A DNA stretch of 64,000 bases from Leucobacter sp. G161 (GTDB lineage Bacteria > Actinomycetota > Actinomycetes > Actinomycetales > Microbacteriaceae): the NCBI RefSeq assembly GCF_001482305.1, contig NZ_LOHP01000014.1, positions 1 to 64,000 of the forward strand, in the 5' to 3' direction. The notes under the pieces are model-generated. The model worked only from the letters and a program-made list of their open reading frames with translations. It was not told the DNA's origin and ran no database searches. Both the position numbers and the translations under genes were made by a program. Positions 1 to 8,750 of the stretch are shown here, piece by piece; the first letter of the stretch is position 1, and the number at the start of each line of letters is the position of its first letter.

Positions 1-3000
1 GACGCCGAGCGCCATCGGGGCCAGCGCAAGGATCGTTGCGAGCGCGGTCATCACGATCGGCCTGAGGCGCTGCAGGGAGCCATGCAGCACGGCATCGCGC
101 AGCGCGTCGCCGCGTTCTCGATACTGGTTCACAAGATCGATGAGCACGATCGCATTGGTCACGACGATGCCCACGAGCATGAGGACGCCAATGAGCGAGG
201 CAACGCCGAGCGGGATCCCCGTCGCGATGAGCAACAGGATCGCGCCGGTCGCCGCGAACGGCACCGAGACCAGCAGCAGCAGCGGCTGCAGCAGGCTCCG
301 GAACGTCGCCACCATGACCACGTACACGATCAGGGTCGCTGCGAGCAGCGCAATGCCGAGCTGCTCGAACGCTTCCTCCTGCTGCGCCATCACACCGCCG
401 ATGCTCGCGGCCGCGCCAGCCGGCAGGTCGACAGCGTCGAGCGCGGCGGTCACCTCGGCGCCCGCAGAGGTGAGGTCATCACCCTTCGGCAGCGCGGAGA
501 CAGTCACCATGCGGACGTTGTTCTCGGTTCGCACAGTCACTGGGCCGTCAGCAACCTCGACGGTGGCGAGCTCATCGAGTCGCTGCTCTCCCGTCGCGGT
601 CTGCAGTGTGAGCGCTTTAACACCCTCGATATCCTCAGGGGCTGTGCCGAGATCCATGTAGACGTTCACGGTCGAATCCTCGATCGTGATCCGCCCGATC
701 TGACTGGGCTGCATACTCTTCGCGGCCATGCCACCGACTGCTGATTCGGTCAGGCCAGCCTCGGCCGCCTTAGCGCGGTCCACGGTGACCCGAAGATACG
801 GTCGCGACATCGCGAGGTCGCTCTCGATCTGTTCGAGCCCGGGCTGCTGTTTCAGCGCGGCCACGATGCTGTCACTCGACGCAGCAAGGGTCTCCTGGTC
901 GGGGGCGGTCACGTTGACCTGGATTGCGCTCGACATCGACATGCCGCCGCCGGCCTGGCCGATCGAGAATTCGCCACCATCACTGATCTCAGCAACCGCA
1001 GAGCGAATCTCGTCCTTCGCCTTCGCCTGGTCGGCGTCGGGATCGAGGGTGAGCGAGTAGCTAATTGCGCCGTCGCTGCCGCCGCCGAACATCGCCGCCA
1101 TGCCGTCACCACCGGAGCCGATGGTCACCTGCACGGTTTCGACGACGTCGAGCCCGGAGAGCGCGGTCTCGACCGCTTCGGCGTGTGTGAGCTGGGCGTC
1201 GAGGCTGATGCCAGGCTGCAGCGTCTGGGTGAGGCCAACGGAATTCTGTTCGTCCTCACTCATGAAGGTCGTTTTCATGAGCGGCGAGGCGAGCACGGTG
1301 CCGCCGAGCACGAGCACCGAGAGCAGCAGGGTGATGCCGGGCTTGCCGAGCGTCCACTCAATGATCGGACGGTAGCCGCGCGCCAGCCAGTTCGTGCGCT
1401 GCGTGGCGTCGACCTCGGCGCCCTCGACCGCCTGTGGCTTCGCGTCTGGCTTGAGGAACCAGTACGCGAGCACGGGAACGATCGTCAACGAGACGAGCAG
1501 CGAGGCGGCGAGCGCGATGGTGACGGTGAACGCGAACGGGCGGAAGAGTTCGCCGACCATGCCGCTGACGAACGCCATCGGGAGGAACACGGCGACCGTG
1601 GTAATGGTTGCCGCGGTAATGGCGCCTGCGACCTCGCGGACGGCGCGGAGGATCGCGGTCGCGCGGTCTTCTCCCTCAACCAGGTGCCGCTTAATGTTCT
1701 CGATCACCACGATCGAGTCGTCTACGACGCGGCCGATGGAGATGGTGAGCGCACCGAGGGTGAGCATGTTCAGCGTGTAGTCGGCGAAGTTCAGGCCGAC
1801 GAACGCGAGCAGAATCGAGGTCGGGATCGAGATCGCCGTGACGAGCGTCGCCCGGACGGACATTAGGAAGACGAGGATCACGAGCACCGCGAAGAGCAGA
1901 CCGAGCAGCCCCTCCGTGGTGAGTGACTCGATGGACTGTTCGACGTAGGGTGCCTGGTCGAAGATGACGGTCAGGCTGACGCCGCCGAGCTGCTTGGTGA
2001 GCTCGTCGATCTTGTCCTGGACGAGGTGCGACACCTCGACGGTGTTCGCCTGCGACATCTTGGTCACGGCGATGGTGAGCGCCGGCTCGCCGTTGATCCG
2101 CGAGATGCTGGTGACCGGGTTCGATTCGAGGGAGACGTCTGCGACGTCGCCGATCGTGACGACCGCGGGGAGCTTCGGCGCCTCGGTCGGCTGGGTCTCT
2201 GGCAGCCCGGGCGGCAGCTGTGTACCCCCCGGGATGTCGGGCAGCTGTTCGGCCGCCTGCTGCTGGGCCTGCACCGCCTGTTGGTAGGCCATGAATTCGT
2301 CAGCGCTCAACGGAATCGGGAGCGCGGCGATGTCCTCGGCAGAGTGCATCTCCGAGCCGAGCTGCACGGCGAGCGTGTTCTCCGCGTCGTCGACGGTGCC
2401 GCCTGCGATGAGCACGCCGCTCTGCTGGAGGGCGTCGGTAATCCGCTGCTGGCTCACCCCGGCGTCGCTGATCTTGGCGTCGTCGGGCACGATGGTGACG
2501 CGATCGCCCCTCGCGCCGGTGAGCTGCGCCTCGCGCACGCCGTCGAGGTCGCCGATCTCGGGCACTGCGACGCGCTCGATGAGCCTTGCGGTTTCCTCGG
2601 GATCCTCACCGCTGGGCGGGGTGACCGCGATCTGGATCACCGGGAGGTCGTCGACGCTGCCAGCGACGACCTGACTGTCAACGCTCTCGGGGAGCATCTT
2701 CGAGATTCGGCTGACCGCGCGTTCGACCTTCTGCTCGGTCGCCGCAATGTCGACGCCGTAGGTGAACTGCGCAAGCACGACGGACATGCCGGTGCTCGAC
2801 GTCGCCGTGGTGCTCTCAAGGCTCGGCACTCCGCGGAGCGCCGTCTCAATCGGGTCCGACACGTCATTGTTCACGACGTCGGGAGATGCGCCGGGGTAGC
2901 TCGTGATGACGGCGATCGCCGGGAACTCAACCGATGGCATGAGTTCCTGCTTCAGGGAGGACATCCCGAGGAACCCAAATACGGCGGCCACGATCGTGAC

Positions 3001-3051
3001 GAGCGCAATGAGTGCACGGTTTTTCAGGCTCAGCACCGTAAGAAACTGCAT
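1..3051 (-). CDS. RND-family multidrug efflux transporter, C-terminus cut by window edge
   Basis: Inner-membrane proton-driven exporter of the AcrB-like (HAE1) RND type. The ATG at 3051 opens a frame that runs without a stop to base 1, giving 1017 residues; only the last few dozen residues should be missing. Visible hallmarks are an N-terminal transmembrane helix after MQFLTVLSLKNR, the large first periplasmic loop with porter-domain text (PGASPDVVNNDVSDPIE), the RND transmembrane motif GRVVDDSIVVIENIKRH with its paired aspartates, and a second half repeating the same helix-loop-helix plan. No membrane-fusion partner is seen nearby, as is common in actinobacteria. It is transcribed away from the DUF445 gene. 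The substrate cannot be read from the sequence. Confidence 0.93.
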   Translation of the reverse strand, partial: MQFLTVLSLKNRALIALVTIVAAVFGFLGMSSLKQELMPSVEFPAIAVITSYPGASPDVVNNDVSDPIETALRGVPSLESTTATSSTGMSVVLAQFTYGVDIAATEQKVERAVSRISKMLPESVDSQVVAGSVDDLPVIQIAVTPPSGEDPEETARLIERVAVPEIGDLDGVREAQLTGARGDRVTIVPDDAKISDAGVSQQRITDALQQSGVLIAGGTVDDAENTLAVQLGSEMHSAEDIAALPIPLSADEFMAYQQAVQAQQQAAEQLPDIPGGTQLPPGLPETQPTEAPKLPAVVTIGDVADVSLESNPVTSISRINGEPALTIAVTKMSQANTVEVSHLVQDKIDELTKQLGGVSLTVIFDQAPYVEQSIESLTTEGLLGLLFAVLVILVFLMSVRATLVTAISIPTSILLAFVGLNFADYTLNMLTLGALTISIGRVVDDSIVVIENIKRHLVEGEDRATAILRAVREVAGAITAATITTVAVFLPMAFVSGMVGELFRPFAFTVTIALAASLLVSLTIVPVLAYWFLKPDAKPQAVEGAEVDATQRTNWLARGYRPIIEWTLGKPGITLLLSVLVLGGTVLASPLMKTTFMSEDEQNSVGLTQTLQPGISLDAQLTHAEAVETALSGLDVVETVQVTIGSGGDGMAAMFGGGSDGAISYSLTLDPDADQAKAKDEIRSAVAEISDGGEFSIGQAGGGMSMSSAIQVNVTAPDQETLAASSDSIVAALKQQPGLEQIESDLAMSRPYLRVTVDRAKAAEAGLTESAVGGMAAKSMQPSQIGRITIEDSTVNVYMDLGTAPEDIEGVKALTLQTATGEQRLDELATVEVADGPVTVRTENNVRMVTVSALPKGDDLTSAGAEVTAALDAVDLPAGAAASIGGVMAQQEEAFEQLGIALLAATLIVYVVMVATFRSLLQPLLLLVSVPFAATGAILLLIATGIPLGVASLIGVLMLVGIVVTNAIVLIDLVNQYRERGDALRDAVLHGSLQRLRPIVMTALATILALAPMALGV

Positions 3052-3121
3052 GACGTGAAGTATCCCATGGCTCACTGATAGCGACTCGCGGTCGGTGAGG
3101 TCGCATAATGGTGGTGTGCCC

Positions 3122-4414
3122 ATGTTTACCCGACGTACGCTCGGAGCCGTCACCCCCGCCGATTTCGACCGCCTGCACGCGCTGCGCCGCATGCAGGGCA
3201 TCGCAGTCGGGCTCCTCATCTTCATGGCGGTGCTGTTCGTCGTCGCGTTCATTCTGCAGGAACGCATTCCGTGGTTCGGCTACGTTCGCGCAGCCGCCGA
3301 GGGCGGCATGGTTGGCGCGCTGGCCGACTGGTTCGCCGTCACCGCGCTGTTCCGCCACCCGCTCGGCATCCCCATCCCGCACACGAACCTCATCGCGAAC
3401 AAGAAGGACGAAATCGGGGAGGGCCTCGGCTCGTTCATCGAAGAGAACTTCCTGTCCGACGAGGTCGTCCACGACAAGCTGTCGCAGATCAGCGGCGCTC
3501 GGATGGCCGGCTCGTGGCTGCGTGAACCCGGCAATGCGCAGCGGGTGAGCGACATGGCCGCTGGCATCGGTCTCGGCGCGCTGACCGTGCTTGACGATCG
3601 CGACGTGCAGGATCTCATCGAATCGCTCGTGCGGCGGCACGTCATCGACCCAGAGTGGGGGCCGTTGCTCGGACGCGCAACCGAGTCGTTCGTCACCGGG
3701 GGCCATCACGAGTCGCTCGTCGACCTCGCTGCTGACCGGCTCGAGCTCTGGCTCGTGCAACACCCACAGGCCTTCGACAAGGTCATCTCGTCTCGGCTCC
3801 CCCAGTGGATGCCGAGCATCGTCGAGAAGTTCGTCGACCAACGACTGCACACGGAGGCCGTGAAGTTCCTGCAGAACGTGTCAGCTGACCAGGACCACCC
3901 CGCGCGCATCGCGATCACGAAGTTTCTCCACGACCTCTCGCAGGATCTGCAGGAGCAGGAAGCGCTGCAGGCCCAGCTCGAGTCGTTCAAGCGCGAGGTC
4001 TTCGACAGCCCGCGGATCCGTTCACTTGCCGCGAGCACCTGGCAGACGGCACGCGCAGCGATCGTCGAGATGCTCGAGGACCCGGAGAGCGAACTTCGCG
4101 GGCGCCTCACCGCTGCAGTCTCTGACTTCGGTCGGAAGCTTGAGAGCGACGCGACGCTGCAGTACAAGATTGACGTGTGGGTGATGAAGATCGTTGAGTA
4201 TCTCGTCCACACGTACCGGCACGACCTCGCGCAGGTGGTGTCGGACACGGTGCAGCGCTGGGATGCCAAGGACGCGGCCGAGAAGATTGAGCTCCAGGTC
4301 GGTAAGGATCTTCAGTTCATTCGCATCAATGGAACGGTCATCGGCTCCCTCGCGGGCCTCACGATCTTCACGATCGCCGAGCTCATCATCGCCCCGCTCG
4401 CTTTCGCAGGCTGA
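3122..4414 (+). CDS. DUF445 family membrane protein
   Basis: Protein of about 430 residues matching the DUF445 pattern: an N-terminal transmembrane helix (MQGIAVGLLIFMAVLFVVAF), then FGYVRAAAEGGMVGALADWF, RHPLGIPIPHT and the NKKDEIGEGLGSFIEENFL segment, a long helical middle, and a C-terminal transmembrane helix. The function of the family is unknown. The start is uncertain. ATG 3122 is chosen, but a CATAAT -10-like box at 3104-3109 would put transcription start near the in-frame GTG at 3116, suggesting a leaderless message. Confidence 0.85.
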   Translation: MFTRRTLGAVTPADFDRLHALRRMQGIAVGLLIFMAVLFVVAFILQERIPWFGYVRAAAEGGMVGALADWFAVTALFRHPLGIPIPHTNLIANKKDEIGEGLGSFIEENFLSDEVVHDKLSQISGARMAGSWLREPGNAQRVSDMAAGIGLGALTVLDDRDVQDLIESLVRRHVIDPEWGPLLGRATESFVTGGHHESLVDLAADRLELWLVQHPQAFDKVISSRLPQWMPSIVEKFVDQRLHTEAVKFLQNVSADQDHPARIAITKFLHDLSQDLQEQEALQAQLESFKREVFDSPRIRSLAASTWQTARAAIVEMLEDPESELRGRLTAAVSDFGRKLESDATLQYKIDVWVMKIVEYLVHTYRHDLAQVVSDTVQRWDAKDAAEKIELQVGKDLQFIRINGTVIGSLAGLTIFTIAELIIAPLAFAG

Positions 4415-4472
4415 GCACCACACCCCAACCGGTGACTCCCCGGCGCGTGCGTCGCGGCCGAGATGAAGGTTT

Positions 4473-4500
4473 CCTCATCTTTGCCTCATCTACGCTTCAC
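4473..4500 (+). promoter_or_regulatory. Direct repeats, probable OmpR-family operator of the downstream two-component operon
   Basis: CCTCATC occurs at 4473-4479 and again at 4484-4490, exactly 11 bp apart, followed by a weaker GCTTCAC at 4494-4500. Repeats spaced 11 bp on one DNA face are typical of OmpR/PhoB-type regulators. The site lies just upstream of the small-protein, kinase and regulator operon, which suggests autoregulation (inference). Confidence 0.55.
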
Positions 4501-4522
4501 ATTGGTCGGCCACGATAGTTCT

Positions 4523-4828
4523 ATGACCTTCGCACGACGCTTCCTCCTTCCGGGAGCCCTCATCGCCATTCCGGCGGCGATCGCAGTCGGCAGCCTGGCG
4601 CTCATCCAAGCTCCGGGGGCACCCGAGCTCCCGAACGCGCCCATCGTGGCGCCGGAGCCCGTTGTTGCGCCGCCGGCGCCGAAGCCTGAGCCTGCGCCAC
4701 AGCCGGTCCCGAAGCCTGCACCCGCGCCCGCGCCAGCACCCGCTCCGGCCCCCGCACCGGCACCCGCGCCCGCCCCTGTTGACGACGATTGGGATGACGA
4801 CGCCGACGACTGGGGCGATGATGACTAA
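4523..4828 (+). CDS. Small exported Pro/Ala-rich protein with acidic tail
   Basis: Encodes 101 residues: a basic start (MTFARRFLLP), a hydrophobic export helix (roughly residues 8-30), a long PAP-repeat linker, and a very acidic tail (DDDWDDDADDWGDDD). The linker would span the cell wall, and the Asp-rich end could bind divalent cations (inference). I do not recognise a family. ATG 4523 is preferred over the upstream in-frame start because it places the hydrophobic segment at the N-terminus. The gene overlaps the start of the histidine-kinase gene, so the two are translationally coupled, making an accessory sensing role plausible. Confidence 0.6.
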   Translation: MTFARRFLLPGALIAIPAAIAVGSLALIQAPGAPELPNAPIVAPEPVVAPPAPKPEPAPQPVPKPAPAPAPAPAPAPAPAPAPAPVDDDWDDDADDWGDDD

Positions 4829-6446
4829 CCCGCCAACACAGGCGCTGCCAACGGCAGCGCTCCCGACGCTCGTCCTCGACCCCGTTGAGCCCCAGCACGC
4901 TGCCGGTGCCCGCCCCGAGGCTCCTGCTGCTGCAGGGCGGCCCGGCACGCGACCGTCGCCGCTACGCCCGCTCCGCCGCCGCACGCTCCCAGCGCGCTGG
5001 CGCATCACCGTGTGGATCGTGCTCAGCACCCTGTTCACGCTCTGCGCGATCGGTCTCATCGGCCGCAGTCTCTCGCTCGCCACCGTCGAGGTTGAGGCGA
5101 ACGCGCAGATCACCCAGGAGGGTGAGGAGTTCGTGCGCTTCGTCACTGAGGGCGTTGACCCGGAGACGACGAAGCCGTTCGCGACCCCGGAACGTCTGCT
5201 CGAGGTGTACCTTGCCCGGCAGTCAGTCGACAAGGGAGAGCTCCTCATCGGGCTCGCAGGCGGCGCACCCGTTGGTTCGCTCTCTGGTGTCACCGGACAC
5301 GATCCGGGGGCGGCCCCCGACGCGTCGATCCTCAAGACGATGACCGACCCGCGTCAACGCTCGGGCGTCGTCACGCTCGCCGACGGCGAGCCGGTGCGCT
5401 GGGGCCGCGTCGACTTCGTCGTCGGCGAAGAGACCGGCTCCCTGCTCGTCGCGCAGTTCACGGCGGCGGATCGCGCCGCGGTCGATCGCGCGGTCGGCAC
5501 GCTCGCCTGGGTCGCGCTCGCGGGCCTGCTGCTCTGTTCGGGCGTCGCCTGGCTCGTCGCTGGCCAGATCCTCGCCCCCGTGCGCGAGGTGTACCGGGTC
5601 GCGCGCGGCATCACCGAGCACGACCTCACCGAGCGCGTCCCAGTCGAGGGCAGCGACGACATCGCGCAGGTCGCCGAGACGTTCAACGAGATGCTCGACC
5701 GACTCGAAGACGCGCACCGCACCCAGCAGCAATTCGTCGACGACGCCGGCCATGAGCTGCGCACCCCGATCACGGTCGTGCGTGGCCACCTCGAGCTCCT
5801 CAGCGAGGATCCCGAGGAGCGGCAGGCCACGATCCGCCTCGTCACCGACGAGCTCGCGAGAATGAGCCGGATCGTCTCCGACCTGCTCGTGCTCGCGCGC
5901 GCCCAGCAGCACGACTTCGTGCGGCTCGCCGACCACGACGTCGCGGCCCTCACACTCGACATCGAGGCGAAGGCGCAGGCGCTCGGCGACCGCCGCTGGC
6001 AGCTCATGGAGGTCGCAGAGGGTGAGGCTGCGATCGACGCGCAGCGGGTCACGCAGGCCGTGCTGCAGCTCGCCGCGAACGCGGTGCAGGTGACCGACGC
6101 GGGCGACCGGATCCGCATCGGCTCGCGCTTCGACGGCGCGGGCGCGGATCGCCGCCTGAGCGTGTGGGTCGCCGACGAGGGCCCCGGGGTCTCCGAAGAA
6201 GCCGCGAAGCGCATCTTCGACCGCTTTGTGCACGGCGGCCACGTCACCGCGCGCAGCGACACCGCCGGATCCTCGCCCCGGCACGGCTCAGGCCTCGGCC
6301 TCGCGATCGTGCGCGCCATCACCGATGGGCACGGCGGCTCCGCCTGGGTGGAGAGCACCCTCGGCGAGGGCGCCACCTTCGGCATCGACCTTCCCGCTCC
6401 CGCGGCGGCCCCAGAACTCGCAGTACTCGAACTTGAGGAGCGCTAA
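4818..6446 (+). CDS. Two-component sensor histidine kinase
   Basis: Membrane sensor kinase of 542 residues. Order: Pro-rich cytoplasmic N-terminus (1-60), transmembrane helix 1 (about 63-85), extracytoplasmic sensor domain (about 90-225), transmembrane helix 2 (about 228-250), HAMP (about 250-303), phosphoacceptor box DDAGHELRTPITVVRGH with His312, and an HATPase domain with N421, DEGPG (453-457) and GSGLGLAIV (490-498). ATG 4818 is chosen because it begins just before the stop of the preceding small gene (11 bp overlap); longer starts run through that gene in another frame. Its cognate regulator starts at the base after its stop. The neighbours suggest it senses an organic acid or a cell-envelope signal. 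Confidence 0.92.
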   Translation: MMTNPPTQALPTAALPTLVLDPVEPQHAAGARPEAPAAAGRPGTRPSPLRPLRRRTLPARWRITVWIVLSTLFTLCAIGLIGRSLSLATVEVEANAQITQEGEEFVRFVTEGVDPETTKPFATPERLLEVYLARQSVDKGELLIGLAGGAPVGSLSGVTGHDPGAAPDASILKTMTDPRQRSGVVTLADGEPVRWGRVDFVVGEETGSLLVAQFTAADRAAVDRAVGTLAWVALAGLLLCSGVAWLVAGQILAPVREVYRVARGITEHDLTERVPVEGSDDIAQVAETFNEMLDRLEDAHRTQQQFVDDAGHELRTPITVVRGHLELLSEDPEERQATIRLVTDELARMSRIVSDLLVLARAQQHDFVRLADHDVAALTLDIEAKAQALGDRRWQLMEVAEGEAAIDAQRVTQAVLQLAANAVQVTDAGDRIRIGSRFDGAGADRRLSVWVADEGPGVSEEAAKRIFDRFVHGGHVTARSDTAGSSPRHGSGLGLAIVRAITDGHGGSAWVESTLGEGATFGIDLPAPAAAPELAVLELEER

Positions 6447-7106
6447 ATGCGGCACATCCTGATCGCGGAAGACGATCCGCACATCACCTCGTTTGTTACG
6501 CGCGGCCTCCGCGCCGCCGGATACGACACGACCGCCGCACCCGACGGCGAGACCGCGCTCATCCTCGCGCGCTCCGGCTCCTTCGATCTCGTGCTGCTCG
6601 ACATCGGGTTGCCAGGGATCGACGGTTTCACCGTGCTCAGTCAGCTCCGCGGCGAGGGCGTCACTGTCCCCGTGATCGTGCTCACCGCACGCGACTCCGT
6701 CATCGACACGGTGCGCGGCCTTGAGGGCGGCGCGAACGACTACGTGACGAAGCCGTTCCAGTTCGCGGAGCTGCTCGCTCGGGTGCGGATCCGCATCGGC
6801 GACGGCGAGCAGCGCCAGGTCGGCCCGGTGCTCAGCCACGAGGATCTCACGCTCGACGTGCGCGCCCGCCGCGTCACGGTCGGCGACGAGGCCGCCGACC
6901 TCACCGCCCGCGAGTTCGATCTGCTCGAAGTGCTGTTGCAGCACCCGGGCCAGGTACTCACCCGCGACCAGCTCATCGGGCACGTCTGGGGCATGGATTT
7001 CGACCCGGCGTCGAACGTCGTCGACGTCTACGTGCGGGCGCTGCGTTCGAAGATCGGGGCCGATCGCATCGAGACCGTGCGCGGGGCGGGATACCGACTC
7101 CGATGA
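6447..7106 (+). CDS. OmpR/PhoB-family response regulator
   Basis: DNA-binding regulator of 219 residues. The receiver domain has acidic pair D9/D10, phosphoacceptor D52 (LVLLDIGLPG), the conserved T80, and K102 (YVTKPFQF). The C-terminal winged helix contains LTAREFDLLEVLLQHPGQV and ends VRGAGYRLR. ATG 6447 directly abuts the kinase stop, so the pair is co-translated, and the gene overlaps the following permease by ATGA. Likely targets are the 11-bp repeats at 4473-4500 (inference). Confidence 0.95.
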   Translation: MRHILIAEDDPHITSFVTRGLRAAGYDTTAAPDGETALILARSGSFDLVLLDIGLPGIDGFTVLSQLRGEGVTVPVIVLTARDSVIDTVRGLEGGANDYVTKPFQFAELLARVRIRIGDGEQRQVGPVLSHEDLTLDVRARRVTVGDEAADLTAREFDLLEVLLQHPGQVLTRDQLIGHVWGMDFDPASNVVDVYVRALRSKIGADRIETVRGAGYRLR

Positions 7107-8683
7107 GTACCGTCCGTTATGCCACCGTGCCACCGCCCGGGCGTGCGACGCTGCCTCGCGAGGCGGGAGCGTCGCCCCAGCCGCCACGCCGCGGCGACGA
7201 TGACCCCTCGCCGCGGCGCGCTCCGCGGCGAGTCACGAAGCGGTGGATCGCCGCTGCGGTCGTGCTGCTGCTCGCAGCCTGGCTCATCGTGCCTGCCGCG
7301 ATCCGCACCGCTGGGGGCGCGATCGATCCTGCCGCGCTGAGTCTGCCTGCGGCGACCACCCTCGCCGTGTTTCTCGCCGCCGTCTGGGGGTGGGTGTTCA
7401 CCACGCTCGACGACACGCTCGTTGCTCTGCTCGCAGCTGCCGGGCTCATCATCCTCGGCGCGCTGCCGGCCGACACGTTCTTCGCCAGTCTCGGCGACGA
7501 CACCATATGGCTGCTCATTTGCGCCTGCATCATCGCTGCCGGAGTCGCAGCGTCAGGCCTCGCGCTGCGCGGTGCTGCTCAGCTCGTCACCCGTGCCCGC
7601 AGGCCACGCACGCTCGCCCATGCGAGCACCGCTGCCCTCATCGTGTCGGCGTTTGCGATCCCGGCCACGAGTGGACGTGCCGCCCTCGCGCTGCCCGTGT
7701 ACCGAGCCCTCGCGACGGCGCTGCCGGGCAGACCCGCACTGCTGCGAGCCCTCGGGCTCATCTTCCCGACAGTCATTCTGCTCTCCGCGGTCGGCTCACT
7801 GCTCGGCGCTGGGGCGCACCTCATCACCAGTCAGATTCTCACCGAGGCGACGGGCGAGGGCATCGGGTTCCTCCGCTGGCTCGTCCTCGGGCTGCCGCTC
7901 GCGGTCGTTTCGTCACACCTCGCCTGCGAACTCGTGCTGCTGCGCTTCACGAGCCGGGCAGAGCGGCGCACCCGTGTGAGCGTCGCCCTCACGGACCTCG
8001 CCGAGCAGGCTTCCACGCCGGTGTCCGGCCCGCTCACACGCGTCGAGCGCCGCGCCCTGCTGCTGCTCGCCGCGGTCATCGCGCTCTGGTGCACGGAGCC
8101 GCTGCACGGTCTCTCCCCCGCCATCGTCGCCTTGCTTGGCGCGATCGCGATGACGCTGCCGAAGCTTGGGTGCATTGGGCTCGGGCCGGCAGTGAAGCGG
8201 GTGCCCTGGAACCTGTTGCTCTTCCTCGCGGCGACGCTCGCGCTTGGCTCCGCCCTCACCCGCACCGGCGCGGCCGCCTGGCTCGGCGAGTCGATGCTCG
8301 GACCGGTGCGGGGCCTCGGGCAGGGCGCTGGACTCGGTTTCCTGCTCCTCGTTGTTGCGCTGTCGCTCGCCGCGCATCTCGTGATCCAGTCGCGGTCTGC
8401 CCGCTCAGCCGCGCTCATCCCGATCATCGTTGCTATTGCCCCCGGCATCGGCGTCGACCCCGCAGCCGCAGCGTTCGCATCAACCGCGGCAGCCGGCTTC
8501 TGCCACACCCTGCCGAGCTCCGCGAAACCGGTGGCCATGTTCACCGAGGCTGACGCTGGGGCGGGCATCGATCCAGCTGATCTGCGCACGCTCTCCGCCT
8601 GGCTCGCCCCGCTGCTGTTCACACTCATCATTGCCTGTTCGCTGTGGCTCTGGCCCATCCTCGGCCTCCCACTCTTCATCTAG
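7103..8683 (+). CDS. SLC13/DASS-like anion permease
   Basis: Integral membrane protein of 526 residues with a Pro/Arg-rich cytoplasmic start and about a dozen hydrophobic segments. Features of the divalent-anion:sodium symporter superfamily are the repeated plan of two halves, GDDTIWLLICACIIAAGV in the first half, and the second-half text SRSARSAALIPIIVAIAP followed by FCHTLPSSAKPVAMF. Members move dicarboxylates, sulfate or related anions. It overlaps the response regulator by 4 bp and precedes glycerate kinase by 67 bp, so uptake of glycerate or a related hydroxy acid is the best guess. Substrate assignment is inference. Confidence 0.8.
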   Translation: MSTVRYATVPPPGRATLPREAGASPQPPRRGDDDPSPRRAPRRVTKRWIAAAVVLLLAAWLIVPAAIRTAGGAIDPAALSLPAATTLAVFLAAVWGWVFTTLDDTLVALLAAAGLIILGALPADTFFASLGDDTIWLLICACIIAAGVAASGLALRGAAQLVTRARRPRTLAHASTAALIVSAFAIPATSGRAALALPVYRALATALPGRPALLRALGLIFPTVILLSAVGSLLGAGAHLITSQILTEATGEGIGFLRWLVLGLPLAVVSSHLACELVLLRFTSRAERRTRVSVALTDLAEQASTPVSGPLTRVERRALLLLAAVIALWCTEPLHGLSPAIVALLGAIAMTLPKLGCIGLGPAVKRVPWNLLLFLAATLALGSALTRTGAAAWLGESMLGPVRGLGQGAGLGFLLLVVALSLAAHLVIQSRSARSAALIPIIVAIAPGIGVDPAAAAFASTAAAGFCHTLPSSAKPVAMFTEADAGAGIDPADLRTLSAWLAPLLFTLIIACSLWLWPILGLPLFI

Positions 8684-8750
8684 CTCTTTCTTCTCGCTCA
8701 CTCCCGGGATCCTCCCGGTGCGTTGTCGACCCCACACACGGAGGTTCATC